Assembly (NCBI GenBank): GCA_947396885.1
Contig: OX377202.1
Span: 110,378,221 to 110,442,220 of the forward strand
DNA from: Heligmosomoides polygyrus polygyrus
Lineage: Eukaryota > Nematoda > Chromadorea > Rhabditida > Heligmosomidae
DNA: 64,000 nucleotides
Direction of reading: 5' to 3'
Made by a program: the position numbers and the translations under genes. Numbering within the stretch: the stretch's first letter is position 1; every line of letters starts with the position of its first letter. The notes below the pieces were generated by a model. It ran no database searches and had not been told where the DNA came from. It was given only the letters and a program-made list of their open reading frames with translations. Below are positions 11,301 to 20,948 of this stretch, one piece after another.

Positions 11301-14300
11301 GTAACCTAAACGTCACCCTAAGGGTTATTTGGGATGCTGAAAACGAAATCAATGTTCGTTTCATCGAATACAGCCGAAGACCACCCATATCGACAGCTAA
11401 GGTGGTCAGGTCAAAAACACCGACTTGGCTCAACCTTCGCCTAGTGAGGCTGCTCAGGTATTGATTATTACAAAGAAGTCTGTCTTCAGTTCGTTTATCA
11501 TTGATAACCAGTAGCCGGATTCATGAACGTTCTGCCGGATCCCACGGGGAGCGAGCCGGTGAGAGAGTGAGGCGGGAGAGAGGCGAGAGAACATATCGCA
11601 TATCTCCCGCTCCTGCCGCTTCATGAATCCGGCTACAGAAGTCAAGAATTTGATGATGAGTCCACTTTAATTATTGCTGGTTGTTTCGAGGATGAGACGA
11701 CTGATCACCCTCATTCACCTGTACCTACCGCAGCGCGCCATATTTGTGAATCGGACATCAGAATCGTGTTCAGCGCTCAGGCAGAGAACCCAACCAGCAC
11801 AGCGGTAGAAAGCGTCAACTGGGGCGCTCGTAACGTTGGTGTGCTCTGATTGGCTGGCGCCTCCCTTCTCACCCCTCCCTCCTTGCATTGGGCAGTATTT
11901 CCCTATGTTCTGAGAATTGATCCCTACCGGCAGATAAGGATATAGCGATATACGAAGCTATTGGTCAATATGAGCAGCGACGAAGAAAGTGCAGTCCCGA
12001 GCAGCATCAGTGTTACGTCGCCATCGTGCCATCGATGAAGTAGACCAGTTGAGATGCGCACGAAGTAGGACTCCCCGTGATGAGCACGCTGTAATCCTTT
12101 GGAAGGTTGATTAGTTGAGCTGCAGTGGCAATAAATGAAAATCCGATCAAAGTCGTCTCTATGTCTTCTCGTCTTCAGAACCTCGACACCCTTGTTACAC
12201 AAATTTGTGTAACACTTCTCTAGAACGACCCTATTATGTTAGCCTTTTATTGGTCCAAAACAGGCCTTAAAAGGAATAAAATCTTGCAAAGATTCTGACG
12301 AATAGCGTCCAGGCACGGAATTATTATCTATTTATTATGAATTTGTTGTTTATATGTGGTTGTATTTCAAAAATCACTCCCACTTCAAACTGATACGAGC
12401 TGTGTCACATCTCTCCGAGTCTTTTAATATGGGCTTTTTCACGTCAAATTAGACACTTTTCAAGCCAAAGCAGACCTTCTTCCAAGCAAGCATGATGTTT
12501 TTGAAATCAAATTGCCCACTTTCCAGATTAATATAAGCATCTTGCAGGAGGTTGCGGATCTTCAAAAAGTTTAGAATAAGTTCTTGCGTAAGGAAAATTT
12601 GGTGTATCTCTTTTTGATTTTTTTTAAATCGCTTGACCCTGTGGGTAAGCTTTCCTCATCTTAAGTAGAGACGCTCTAAAATGATTTGCATAATTTTTTT
12701 GCCCAAGGAACTTACAAGGGGTTTTTTGTGTAGAAGTTTTCGCCGTTAAGCAACACGAACTTTACACTATTAAGCCTTTAAAAGGCGTTCTTTGGCTACT
12801 AATGGATAAATCAGAGGTGGACACAGGTCCGGTTCAGATTTGCCGCCCAGGCCAATCAAGCCTTCTATCCTCCTGGATCGGCAATTGGTAACGCCTGGTC
12901 GAGTCCCAAGGGGCCACGTCCGGTGGGGAGGGCTTCACCTATGTATCGCGATCCATATTTCTTCCGCCTGGGTGGGCTCTCCTACAGCTTTTAAATAGAA
13001 CGACAACCGTCTTCCTTTCCTTCAGCTTTCTGCCGACCTTCTAGTCTTTGGAAGAGCAGTAGACGTTGTCCTCAATGCGCCTTGCCTATACCTGTGCTAG
13101 GAGCGTCTACTAAGGGGAGGGTTTCACTATCGCTATGCACTGTTCGATTTCGGCTATCAAGGGTTGCTGCCGGTCTGACATTTTTCTTTTCTTCTCGATT
13201 ACCTTTCGTCTGCACTCAGCTTAGCCCTAGTTTATACTTGCGCGGCCACGCGGCGCGGCACCGCGATCGCCATAGATATCGATTTTCCGCGCCACCGGTC
13301 GATATCTATCCCGACCATCGTGCCGCGCCGCGCCGCGCAGCGGTGCAAGTATAAACTAGGACTTACACGCTACGGGCGGGTTGTCAAACCATGGAGGATA
13401 TTCTGTTCTCGTTCCCGGGAAAACAGGCGAAAAAAACCGTAACTAAAGGTCATCGTGTTAGGATACATGAACCGACTTGGTCCATTTGGCGAGTGATTTC
13501 CTTCATCTGCCACCTAGTACTTGTACTTTTAGTACTAATATTACTATTTAGCATTCTACAATTTTGTTTTTATTTTGTGTGGTCGTTTTTTTAAACTTAT
13601 TTTGAACCGCTTCACTTCATTTTGTCCTATTGTGTTCTTTCTCTTGCTGTTGAGCCACGAATCACTGGAATTTAGCGTGCCCTCCATGGGCGCACAAATA
13701 AATAAATAAATTTGTCCGGGAGGATGGAGCACTGACTTCTTTATAGACGACAAACATAATATCGATCAACTGTCGCCTATTGATCTTTGTGCGATGTTAA
13801 GTACATCGTGTGAGAGTGGCGTGAATTTGTTGGCCGGTGAACAAGATCAATAATGTCTGAACAATCGCCGGACATCACCAGGTTACTTCCCCAAGCTTTT
13901 ACATGCCTTTGGGGTGGTTCTCAATCTTCGAAAGCAAGCAGCTACATGGACATGACTACACCACACATGCGCTCAAAGTAGTCCCGTCCTACAGTGAATT
14001 GCATGGCGTTGTTGAGAGGAACGAGTAACTCCGTCCTCCTGCCGAATCCTTTTATTCATCTTCCTCACCTATTATATAGGGTGGCGTATAAGTATTGTCG
14101 CGACATTTGCGCGCACCTCTCTCTCACACATTTTATTGAAATCCTGTGCCATTGCGTCCAGCGTTTACGACATTGAGACCAATTTCCTGCGGTATATGAA
14201 AAATTTTGTTTGTAGCCTCTATGCGACCGTACGCTCATCGAGATGCAGTAGCCCGCCTCGCTGAAGCCGGAGAGTCCACCACCGCCATTACGAGGAAGCC

Positions 14301-15583
14301 CAGTATTCCACTAGAACAGTTCAACGGATCGTCAAACAGTGGAAGAAGAAAGGAAACGTCAGCATAAAGGTAAAGTCAGGTCGACCTCGTTCTGTGAATA
14401 CAAGGAAGAACCGTGCGATCATTAAGAAGAGAATCGACAGAAACGACAGCATATCTCCTAACAAGATCGCAAAGAGCCTCTGAATTGCTCGTTCTACTGT
14501 CCAGTCAATTGTTAAGAATGAACTAGGACTTCGCAGTTATCGTCTGCTCAACGAGCAGCAGTTGACGGAGGCAGCCAAGGAAAACCGAGAGAGAAAGTGC
14601 AAGGAGCTGCTGCGGCTTTTCTCAGTGCGCCACATTGAAGATGTGCTGTGGACAGATGAGAAAATTTTCACGATCGAAGTCGCACACAATGCTCAGAATG
14701 ATCGCCAGCCCCTCAGACACGATCAAGGACACACTCGGAAAAGGATTCCCAAAGGACTGATGGTGTAGGCTGGTATCACAGCAATCCAGAAGACGCCGCT
14801 GGTTTTCGTGGAAAGAAACGTGAAGATCAACGCTGAAACTTACCGAGAGGAGGTTCTGAGAAAAGTTGTCCTTTCCTTCTGTGAAGAAAATCCCGACATG
14901 TGATCTTTCAACAGGACTGGGCTCCTGCCCATAGAGCGAGAACAACGATTGCGTACGACCTAACGAAGGATCAATGGCCATCTAACAGCCCGGATCCTCT
15001 TTAAATCCCCTGGACTTTGCCATATGGGTATATCTAGAGCAGAAGCTGAGGAAGAGGACCATCACCAATTTGGACCAGCTACGCCGCGAACTTAATCAAG
15101 CCCGAGCAGAAACCGACGCCAGCTACCTGCGGCGCACCGAGGAATCAGCAAAACCAATACTTGAAGCCTGCGTTAAAACCAAGGGAGGTCACTTCGAAGC
15201 GTTTTTGTGAAATCCAATCTAGATGTTGTTGGTTATATTGAAGAATAATAAATATTAAAAAATCTCGTGCATTATTGAAAATATGGCGTTTTTCGCGACG
15301 ACAATACTTATCGGCCACCCTGTAGATGGTTGAAAAGAAAAAACGTGATTATTAGGGAAGAATAATGTATTGATGTTGGATGCCACCTTACCGGAAGACA
15401 GAGTATTAGGCACGTCGATATCGTGATGTCGTGTACGGCCGTGACGGTGAAGAAGTACTTATACGTTTTGACCGTTTTCAGTGGGCACCGCATGTACAGA
15501 GCGAAAAATACAGCGTTCATCAGAAGAGCCAATGCAGAAGTGGCGTAAATTGTCGCCGCATAAGGCGAGGCATTATTGTTCAT
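8360..15583 (-). CDS. Seven-transmembrane chemoreceptor, Str/Srd-like (gene 2)
   Basis: Predicted G-protein-coupled chemosensory receptor of 328 residues, joined from exons 15583-15392, 12088-11928, 10221-10032, 9944-9765 and 8623-8360. Seven hydrophobic segments are visible: TM1 and TM2 in exon 1 (residues about 8-30 and 43-63), TM3 in exon 2 ending at NSFVYRY, TM4 in exon 3 after YTSWRW, TM5 in exon 4, TM6 and TM7 in exon 5. The last intracellular loop has LQRQMFRVLLAQ, and TM7 ends FNPLVTMLSITDYRRYL, both typical of nematode Str-type receptors. The start codon follows a TTTTCAG acceptor by 29 nt. Intron 3 begins GCAAGT where gene 3 has GTAAGT, so it is either a GC-AG intron or a weakened site. 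Introns 1, 2 and 4 are swollen by transposons, including a whole Tc1-like element 69 bp past exon 1. Closest relative in the window is gene 3. The ligand is unknown. Confidence 0.85.
9115..9530 (+). pseudogene. Mariner transposase relic in intron 4 of gene 2
   Basis: Conceptual translation shows ERTVQRWIEKCRSGD and NLEDAPRSGRPTA, the helix-turn-helix linker of mariner transposases. After a damaged stretch, LSDRPKVSRAFRNL, PVFESS and KVDSVL match the region around the first catalytic Asp. Stops and frameshifts are frequent, and no terminal repeats were found. It is in opposite orientation to the host gene. Confidence 0.75.
11000..11234. mobile_element. Tourist-like MITE with TAA target duplication
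   Basis: Terminal inverted repeats GGGCCTGTTCATACTTCGCG at both ends, flanked by TAA on each side (10997-10999 and 11235-11237). The left interior is a minisatellite of GCGACAAGA / GCGACTGGA nonamers, and the centre is a second palindrome. Three-base TAA duplications with GGGCC-type ends suggest the PIF/Harbinger (Tourist) class. It lies in intron 2 of gene 2. Confidence 0.85.
11511..11636. mobile_element. Short MITE, ends GTAGCCGGATTCATGAA
   Basis: 17-bp terminal inverted repeats GTAGCCGGATTCATGAA are perfect, 126 bp end to end. The ends resemble the GGATTCATCAAC ends of the MITEs at 16996 and 31071, so these may be one broad family. In intron 2 of gene 2. Confidence 0.75.
12830..12892 (+). 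repeat. SINE fragment in intron 1 of gene 2
   Basis: Matches the B-box and following part of the window's SINE: GGTTCAGATTTGCCGCCCAG, then CCAATCAAGCCTTCTATCC. Both ends are lost. Confidence 0.55.
13224..13362. mobile_element. GC-rich palindromic MITE with TTA target duplication
   Basis: Ends read GCCCTAGTTTATACTTGCGC and, reversed, GTCCTAGTTTATACTTGCAC, flanked by TTA on both sides. The body is a near-complete hairpin around GATATCGATTTTC. A diverged copy is at 60195-60319. It is in intron 1 of gene 2. Confidence 0.85.
14077..15322 (+). mobile_element. Dead Tc1/mariner-superfamily element (1.25 kb)
   Basis: Terminal inverted repeats (T/C)AGGGTGGC.NATAAGTATTGTCG lie at both ends, with TA target duplications. 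Inside, a transposase starts at 14221 (MRPYAHRDAVARLAEAGEST). It continues through GRPRSVNTRKNRAI, a helix-turn-helix region, VLWTDEKIFTIE (first Asp), VIFQQDWAPAH (second Asp) and a C-terminal LEACVKTKGGHFEAF. The reading frame is broken by several stops and at least two shifts. The element lies whole inside intron 1 of gene 2 on the opposite strand and explains much of that intron's 3.3-kb length. Confidence 0.85.
14221..15210 (+). pseudogene. Tc1-like transposase pseudogene
   Basis: DDE-type transposase of the element at 14077-15322. Recognisable motifs in order are MRPYAHRDAVARLAEAGE, GRPRSVNTRKNRA, LWTDEKIF, FQQDWAPAH and TKGGHFEAF. Stops interrupt after KIAKSL, after PKGLMV and after NPDM. 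It cannot make an active enzyme. Confidence 0.8.
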
Positions 15584-15612
15584 AGAATATTGCTATAGTA
15601 TAGAGGCACTAT

Positions 15613-15620
15613 CTGAAAAG
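15613..15620 (-). promoter_or_regulatory. Probable spliced-leader acceptor, gene 2
   Basis: CTTTTCAG followed by ATAGTGCC, 29 nt 5' of the start codon. Every intact receptor in the array has the same arrangement, which fits nematode SL trans-splicing. A cis 5'-UTR intron is the alternative. Confidence 0.55.
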
Positions 15621-15657
15621 TAGCAAAAGTTGATATAGAACATATTGTTACAGTATA

Positions 15658-15945
15658 AAGGATAAAGGACGGCGTTATTCAATCGTCTTTGGGAAGCGCC
15701 ACGCATTCTACTTCTACGGGATGGCGTGGAGGCCAGTTGAATGCATATTTGGCCATACAATGACTTGCGGTGGTCAGCCGATGAACAAGTCAGCGCTATA
15801 TCCTTCCCAGACACGTCTGGTACCAATTCACGGACCCCGGAGGGATGGAAGGCTTGGTTGGTCAGGGCGGGAAATCCGAACCAGGAACTTGGTATCGGGT
15901 GCACGCGACAGCCAGAGCCTCCTCCTACTGCGCTCCACGCGCCTC
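15658..15945 (-). mobile_element. tRNA-derived SINE with 14-bp target duplication
   Basis: Flanked by perfect ATTGTTACAGTATA duplications (15644-15657 and 15946-15959). Read on the minus strand it starts with a Pol III A-box-like GGAGCGCAGTAGG and a B-box-like GGTTCGGATTTCC. Then comes an about 200-bp body with CTTCCATCCCTCCGGGGTCC and GTAGAAGTAGAATGCGTGGC, and a tail of CTTTATCCTTTATA. It inserted about 75 bp upstream of gene 2. Confidence 0.85.
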
Positions 15946-16089
15946 ATTGTTACAGTATACCATATAAAATTGACACAGCACATACCGTATAAATAAGGAA
16001 ACGAGGTATGTGGAAATGAAAGTGAAGATTGGGCTGCGTACACTGCTCAAAGGAAAGAGACTAAACGTGTTGTGTCAATTAGGACCGCA

Positions 16090-17880
16090 GAGCACTTTCA
16101 ACGTCTCTGCGAAAATCTCGACGCGAAAAAGGAGAACGTAAAGTTTATTGCTTCATAAGAGCGCATCATCAGAAAGACAAAGGACAGTGAGAAGTTCTAC
16201 AGATTCAACGATGCAACCGGATCGGATGAAGCGGATGAATAAGGAAAAGATGTTATCGCGTTTGAAGGAACACTTCGAAGTATTTTTCAATGAGGAATTT
16301 CACATCAACAGATACCACTAGTATCGGCAGTGCAAGGTTCTGTACCTCCAATCTCTGTTGAGCAAGGAGAAGCAGCTCTTGAGAAAATGATGGTTAGAAC
16401 ACCAACTGGGCCAGATAACGTTGCTGTAAAGACATGAAATAGCAAGCATTGAAGTATAATAGTGTGGCTGACAGAACTTTCCAGCAAAGTCACCGATGAA
16501 GAAAAAGTACTGGATAACTTACGTGACGGCACCGATTTTGTGAAGAAAAGAAGCCCTGCTGAATGTTCCAGCATTGGCCCGATCCGTTTGCTGTTTCGTT
16601 CGTTGAAGATCTTTGAGCATGATCTGGGAAAGAGTTCGCGGCGCTGTCGAGATGAGTAGAAACCAACGTGGTTTCGCTGTCAATTGCGGGACAACCGATA
16701 AAGTTCATCCCACCAGATTATTACTGAAGAAACGCCGAAAGAAGGGCTAGAACATTCAATTCACATTCCTGAAGGAAGCGTTTGACCGTGTCCCTCAGGA
16801 AATGATTTCGTTCGCACTGTGGAAACAATACGTACTGGAGTAGCTCACCAAGTGGATCACACTACTGTATACGAACGTCAAATGATGTGTTCGCGCCGGT
16901 GCTGGAATATCACTGCCTTTTCCCATCACTGTGAATGTTTTCCAGGTCTCCGCACTGTCGCCGCTTCTATTCATCATCGTATCGAGGAACGAACTGGGGC
17001 AGGATTCATCAACGACTTACACCAATTTAACAGAGAAAATTACAGCCGAAATCCCTGATAGCGCGGCTTGTCAAGCGATATGGTGAGCGAGAAGCCGCGT
17101 TGTCTGCAATTTCCGCTGTGAATTCTCTGTTAAAGTTATGTAAGTCGTTGGTGAATCCGACCCCTGATGGTTGCCTCAAAAAGCCGAATTGACGAGCATT
17201 ACCACGTGCAGGCTTGGAGTCGAATCTCAGCGTTCTGATTACGTCTGAATATGAACCTGACACGAAGACGGACACCCTGACAAACGGCGATAAAGGGAGG
17301 GACGACGGCAGGGTTGCAGTGGACGATGTCGAGCTGCCAGCAATGGATGTTTTCGAGTCCCTGGAATCAATCAATTCCAGCGACGTAAAGTTGCTGAGAT
17401 CAACCATGGCATAGTCTGCGTGGCTCAAGTGGACTCCGTGACAGGAATTTCGGCAAAAAGTTGAAGTTAGAGGTGTGCTGCGCTGCAGTCCCACCCGTGG
17501 CACTGTGTGGATCAGAATGCTGGCCTGTGGTAAAGGAAACGAAGCATCGACTAAGTGTTATGAAGGTGAAAATACTGTATTGGAGTGCAGGTATCAAGCA
17601 AAACGACCGTATCCGTGGCGCTGGCATACGACAGCGCTTTGGCATCGCTCCCATTCAATTCGAAATGCGACCTCCTGTGAGATGGTTCGGTCACATTCCG
17701 TGAACTAGCTTGCGAAGACAGCACTGAAGGTGGGTCCAAAGTAGGACAGTTCGGGAAGGCCTTGGCAACGATGAATCGGCGCCTTACATAACGACACGAA
17801 GGCAGCAAGTCTCTACTCCATTCAAGCAGCTAACAAGGATGAATGGCAATCGCATTCTAGACAAGTCGATTTGCCTCGTT
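16090..17880 (+). pseudogene. LINE reverse transcriptase relic (nematode RTE-like)
   Basis: Broken frames follow the order of an RTE-type reverse transcriptase: VEQGEAALEKMM with TPTGPDNVAVKT; GPIRLLFRSLKIFEHDL; FLKEAFDRVPQEMI; VAVDDVELPAMDVFE; then the C-terminal CGSECWPVVKET, LSVMKVKIL and RQRFGIAPI with RWFGHIP. Many stops and shifts are present, and a MITE (16996-17164) is inserted in the middle. The fragment at 29010-29463 is the same family. No promoter end or intact endonuclease domain was found. Confidence 0.75.
16996..17164. mobile_element. MITE nested in the LINE relic
   Basis: Arms GGGGCAGGATTCATCAACGA and, reversed, GGGGTCGGATTCACCAACGA stay alignable for about 65 bp, as far as AATTTAACAGAGAA and ACAGC.GAAAT. 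The element interrupts the reverse-transcriptase domain, so it is younger than the LINE. End sequence resembles the MITE inside gene 4 (31071). Confidence 0.8.
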
Positions 17881-17987
17881 GTCGGACAAACGCTGAAGCA
17901 TGAGTAAGTAAGTTCTAAAAGAAGACGTATCGAAGGCAACCATCACAATGGCCATAACTATAGATATCCTCAGAAGCAAGACTGTGT

Positions 17988-18175
17988 CGTTCCTGATGAG
18001 CGGTTTCGATAATCGTTGTTAAAATTACATCCTTTGCGTACGAACTCGTTGTTTCAGACTGACAACAATGTCTAGAATTCTGCTGCATGTTGAGGGAGAT
18101 GAGTTTTTATTAGGCTGATCCGAAAATTGAGAGCGTATCATATTTCTGTTAAATTTTACATTTTCTTCGATGTCG
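17988..18175 (-). other. Conserved upstream block of receptor genes (copy 2)
   Basis: Matches 2525-2720 and 28262-28455 (GATGAGCGGTTTCGATAATC, GTTGTTAAAATTACATCC, TAGAATTCTGCTGCATG). Here it lies 2.4 kb 5' of gene 2; the gap is filled by the SINE and the LINE relic. Confidence 0.55.
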
Positions 18176-18449
18176 CCACTACTACAACATTGCAGAAAAT
18201 TCCTGATGCAAAGGCGGGATTGACTTACACCGTTCCTTAACTACATACTGTCCTTTTGTTTAGTTTATTCACCTTCAACATATCCGCCAAAAGATGAACT
18301 TTGGGAGAAAATCGATAATACCGATCGATACATTTTGCTTGCTGTGAAAGTCTTTATGGTTATAACAATGATATACGGCTAGTGCTTAAAACAGATTGTT
18401 AATGTCAAGACGGGGACGTGAACCATGAAACTTACTTACTTAGTACTTA

Positions 18450-19000
18450 GTTCCTCCCGTGCTGTTGAGCGCATAGGGCGACGAGGTCTTTCCACCGCTG
18501 CCTGTCTTGGGCTATTTCTTCGCACTCCTGCCTAGAAATATTCATAACCTTTAGGTCATTCATGAGCGTGCGACGCCACGTGTTTCTTGGGCGTCCTCTA
18601 GTTCGTTTTCCTGGCGGAGTCCATTGCATGGCTGATCTCAGCAGTCGGTGCTCCGGCATACGCAGGATGTGTCCGGCCAGGCGAAGTCGACGTTGCGTAA
18701 CGGTTCCGTAGAGGCACCTTGAGTGACAGCGCCGCAATACTTCTTCGTTCGTCACGTGGTCCGTATAACGTATCCTCATAATTTGCCGCAAACATTTGCA
18801 ATGGAACGCGTTGACCCGTCTGATGATACTAGTTGACGCCTTCCATGTTTCACTAGCGTACATTGCGGTTGGGACGACTATCGACGAATACAAACGCAGC
18901 TTTATGTAATTTGAAATAGAGGACGACGTCCACAGCCATGAAAGGCGGCCACTAATTTTGCGTGAATGGAAGGACACATTTACGGACCATGAGAAGTGCG
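18450..19000 (-). pseudogene. C-terminal part of a second LINE type
   Basis: One long open frame on the minus strand reads LRLYSSIVVPTAMYASETW, RRVNAFHCKCLRQIMRI, HVTNEEVLRRC, RLRLAGHILRMPEHRL, GKRTRGRPRNTWRRT and ends ALCAQQHGRN at 18450. This is the thumb and C-terminal region typical of non-LTR reverse transcriptases. It differs from the LINEs at 16090 and 58150. The N-terminal extension of this frame past about 19050 is antisense SINE sequence and not part of the LINE. Confidence 0.8.
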
Positions 19001-19053
19001 GAATACTAAAGCGTTTCGTATTATATTTACTGGGATGCAGCGCACTAAGAAAT

Positions 19054-19300
19054 GGGTAAAGGACCACGTTCATCGGTTCCTGTTTGGATGCGCCACGCAT
19101 TTTACTTCGTCGGGATATCATGGGGGCGATTTGAAAGCGTATTCGGTCTACACAACGACTTTTGATGACCAGCCAATTAACGAGTCAGGGTTTTATCTGT
19201 CGCGGATAGGTGCAGTAGCATTTCACCGACTTCGGAAGGATGCTGGTCTGGGCGGAGAATCCGAACGAGGAACCTGGAATCGGGGTGCACGCGACATCCC
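19054..19300 (-). repeat. Diverged SINE copy
   Basis: Matches the SINE body in reverse: GGATGCGCCACGCATTTTAC, then CGGGATATCATGG.GGCGATTTGAA and GGGTGCACGCGACA. It directly adjoins the LINE fragment. Confidence 0.65.
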
Positions 19301-19613
19301 GCGTTTTTTCCGAATGCGCTGGGCCTGCAGCAAATTTGGGTAGGGAAAAAACATCACGAAATCTTCCAAAGAAACTGAGGAGCAGGGAAACCATATAGAA
19401 AGATACGTAAGCAGCTTATGAGCAGTTAACGCGCCCCATATCCAATCCTGCCAACCACCGTCAATCAGAAGGCTCTGTACGACTGTCCGCTAAATTGAAA
19501 TACAGTCCTCCGACAGATGTTTTGCTTCTACACTGCTGGACATAATTTTAGAACCACTCAAATTTTTGTGTTTCTTCCCGGGAACTGTAAATCTCTGTAT
19601 TGTTCCAACTTTA

Positions 19614-20634
19614 TTAGGTTGTCCCATAAGTCTTCGCCGTTTTTTTCAACGATTCACTGCAGATTTCGCCTGCGGTCTCCTGCATAGCGCTGCAAAGCTT
19701 TCGAAAGAGAATGATTTGCTCTATCAGAAAATGTATTGCATTTCTTTCTTCATCATGAATTTTGTCAATTTTTAGTTCGTTGAAGTGAAAAGTGAAAAAG
19801 TAGCCATTTGCGCACTTGTTCTCTCCACTTAGGTTTGTGATTTTTGCGCAGTTTTTTATACCACTTGGAAGAAAGTGTTCTGTGCTACAAGAATATGTGT
19901 CAGTGCTATTTGCTCATTTGCCTTTATTGATTTTTAGGCCATCAAATTGGGACGTCCGAAGGAGGATGGTTATTTTTGCCGACAGCTCCTGCTCTGTGGT
20001 TGGACTTTTTGGGTTGGTGTTTATGTCGTTCGAAAGAGAATGTCTTGCTCTATAAGAATTTGTGTCGCGTTTATTGATTTCTATTGAATGTCAACAAAAT
20101 GCCAAAAAGAGAAAAATCGTCTTCACCAACAACTCCTTCTCCTTCTTCAGTTGTTGATATTCGACAGAAATCAGCGTGAGCCAATAAACGCGACACAAAT
20201 TCCTACTGAGCAAAACATCCTCCGCAAACGACATATAACACCAAGCAAAAAAGTCCAACCACAGAGCCGGAGTTTTGGTAAATTTCGGACGGAAAAGTCG
20301 GAATTCCCAATTTGATGGCCAAAAAATCAGTAACGGGCAAGCAAGAAAACAGGACCGACACATATTCTTTCTTCCAAGTGCTATAAAAAACTGCGCAAAA
20401 ATTACAAACCTAAGCGGGGAGAAAAGTGCTCAAATGGCTACTTTTTCACTTTTTCACTTCTCACTTCAACGACCTAAAAATTGACAAAATTCATGATGAA
20501 AAAAGAAACGCAATACATGCTCTGATAGAGCAAATCATTCTCTTTCGAAATCTATGCAGCGCTATGCAAGAGACCGCCGGCGAAATCTGCAGTGAATCGT
20601 TGAAAAAAACGGCGGGACTTATGGGACAACCTAA
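19614..20634. mobile_element. 1.0-kb near-complete palindrome, mariner-type ends (copy 1)
   Basis: Ends TTAGGTTGTCCCATAAGTC in both orientations, flanked by TA duplications. The arms are about 470 bp each and leave only an about 90-bp centre near 20088-20180. The centre holds a tiny frame MPKREKSSSPTTPSPSSVV (26 codons, ends SA stop) that is identical in the copy at 33829. No transposase is encoded. Transcripts would fold into very long double-stranded RNA. Confidence 0.85.
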
Positions 20635-20895
20635 TAGTTAGGAATGTGGTTAAAGAAAGGATTTTTGTTGAACCCGAATGCCTACATAGTCTCGAGCATA
20701 GCTGAAACCTCCTGAAGTAACGGTCCTCGGCGGCGATTTGCCTCTGGCGATGGCAGACTGCTCGCAGCTGCCAAAAATCTGTCAATGTAATGGGCCGTCC
20801 TTCTGGAGACACAGTCGTGAATACTGGTCAGTCTTGCTGGCCGTGTAAGCACATGCAGTTATGTACCGTTTTATGTATTTATCGCTAAAAACGTG

Positions 20896-20901
20896 TTTAT
20901 T
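20896..20901 (-). promoter_or_regulatory. Poly(A) signal AATAAA, gene 3
   Basis: AATAAA on the minus strand, 48 nt past the gene 3 stop codon. Confidence 0.55.
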
Positions 20902-20948
20902 TGTACTGAATAAAGGGCTATGAAGATTCCGTGCTGATGAATTCCCAT

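Noticed and set aside
18990..19121. N-terminal part of the long minus-strand frame ending at 18450
   Set aside because: This part is antisense SINE sequence fused by chance to the LINE frame; only the part below about 19000 is LINE.
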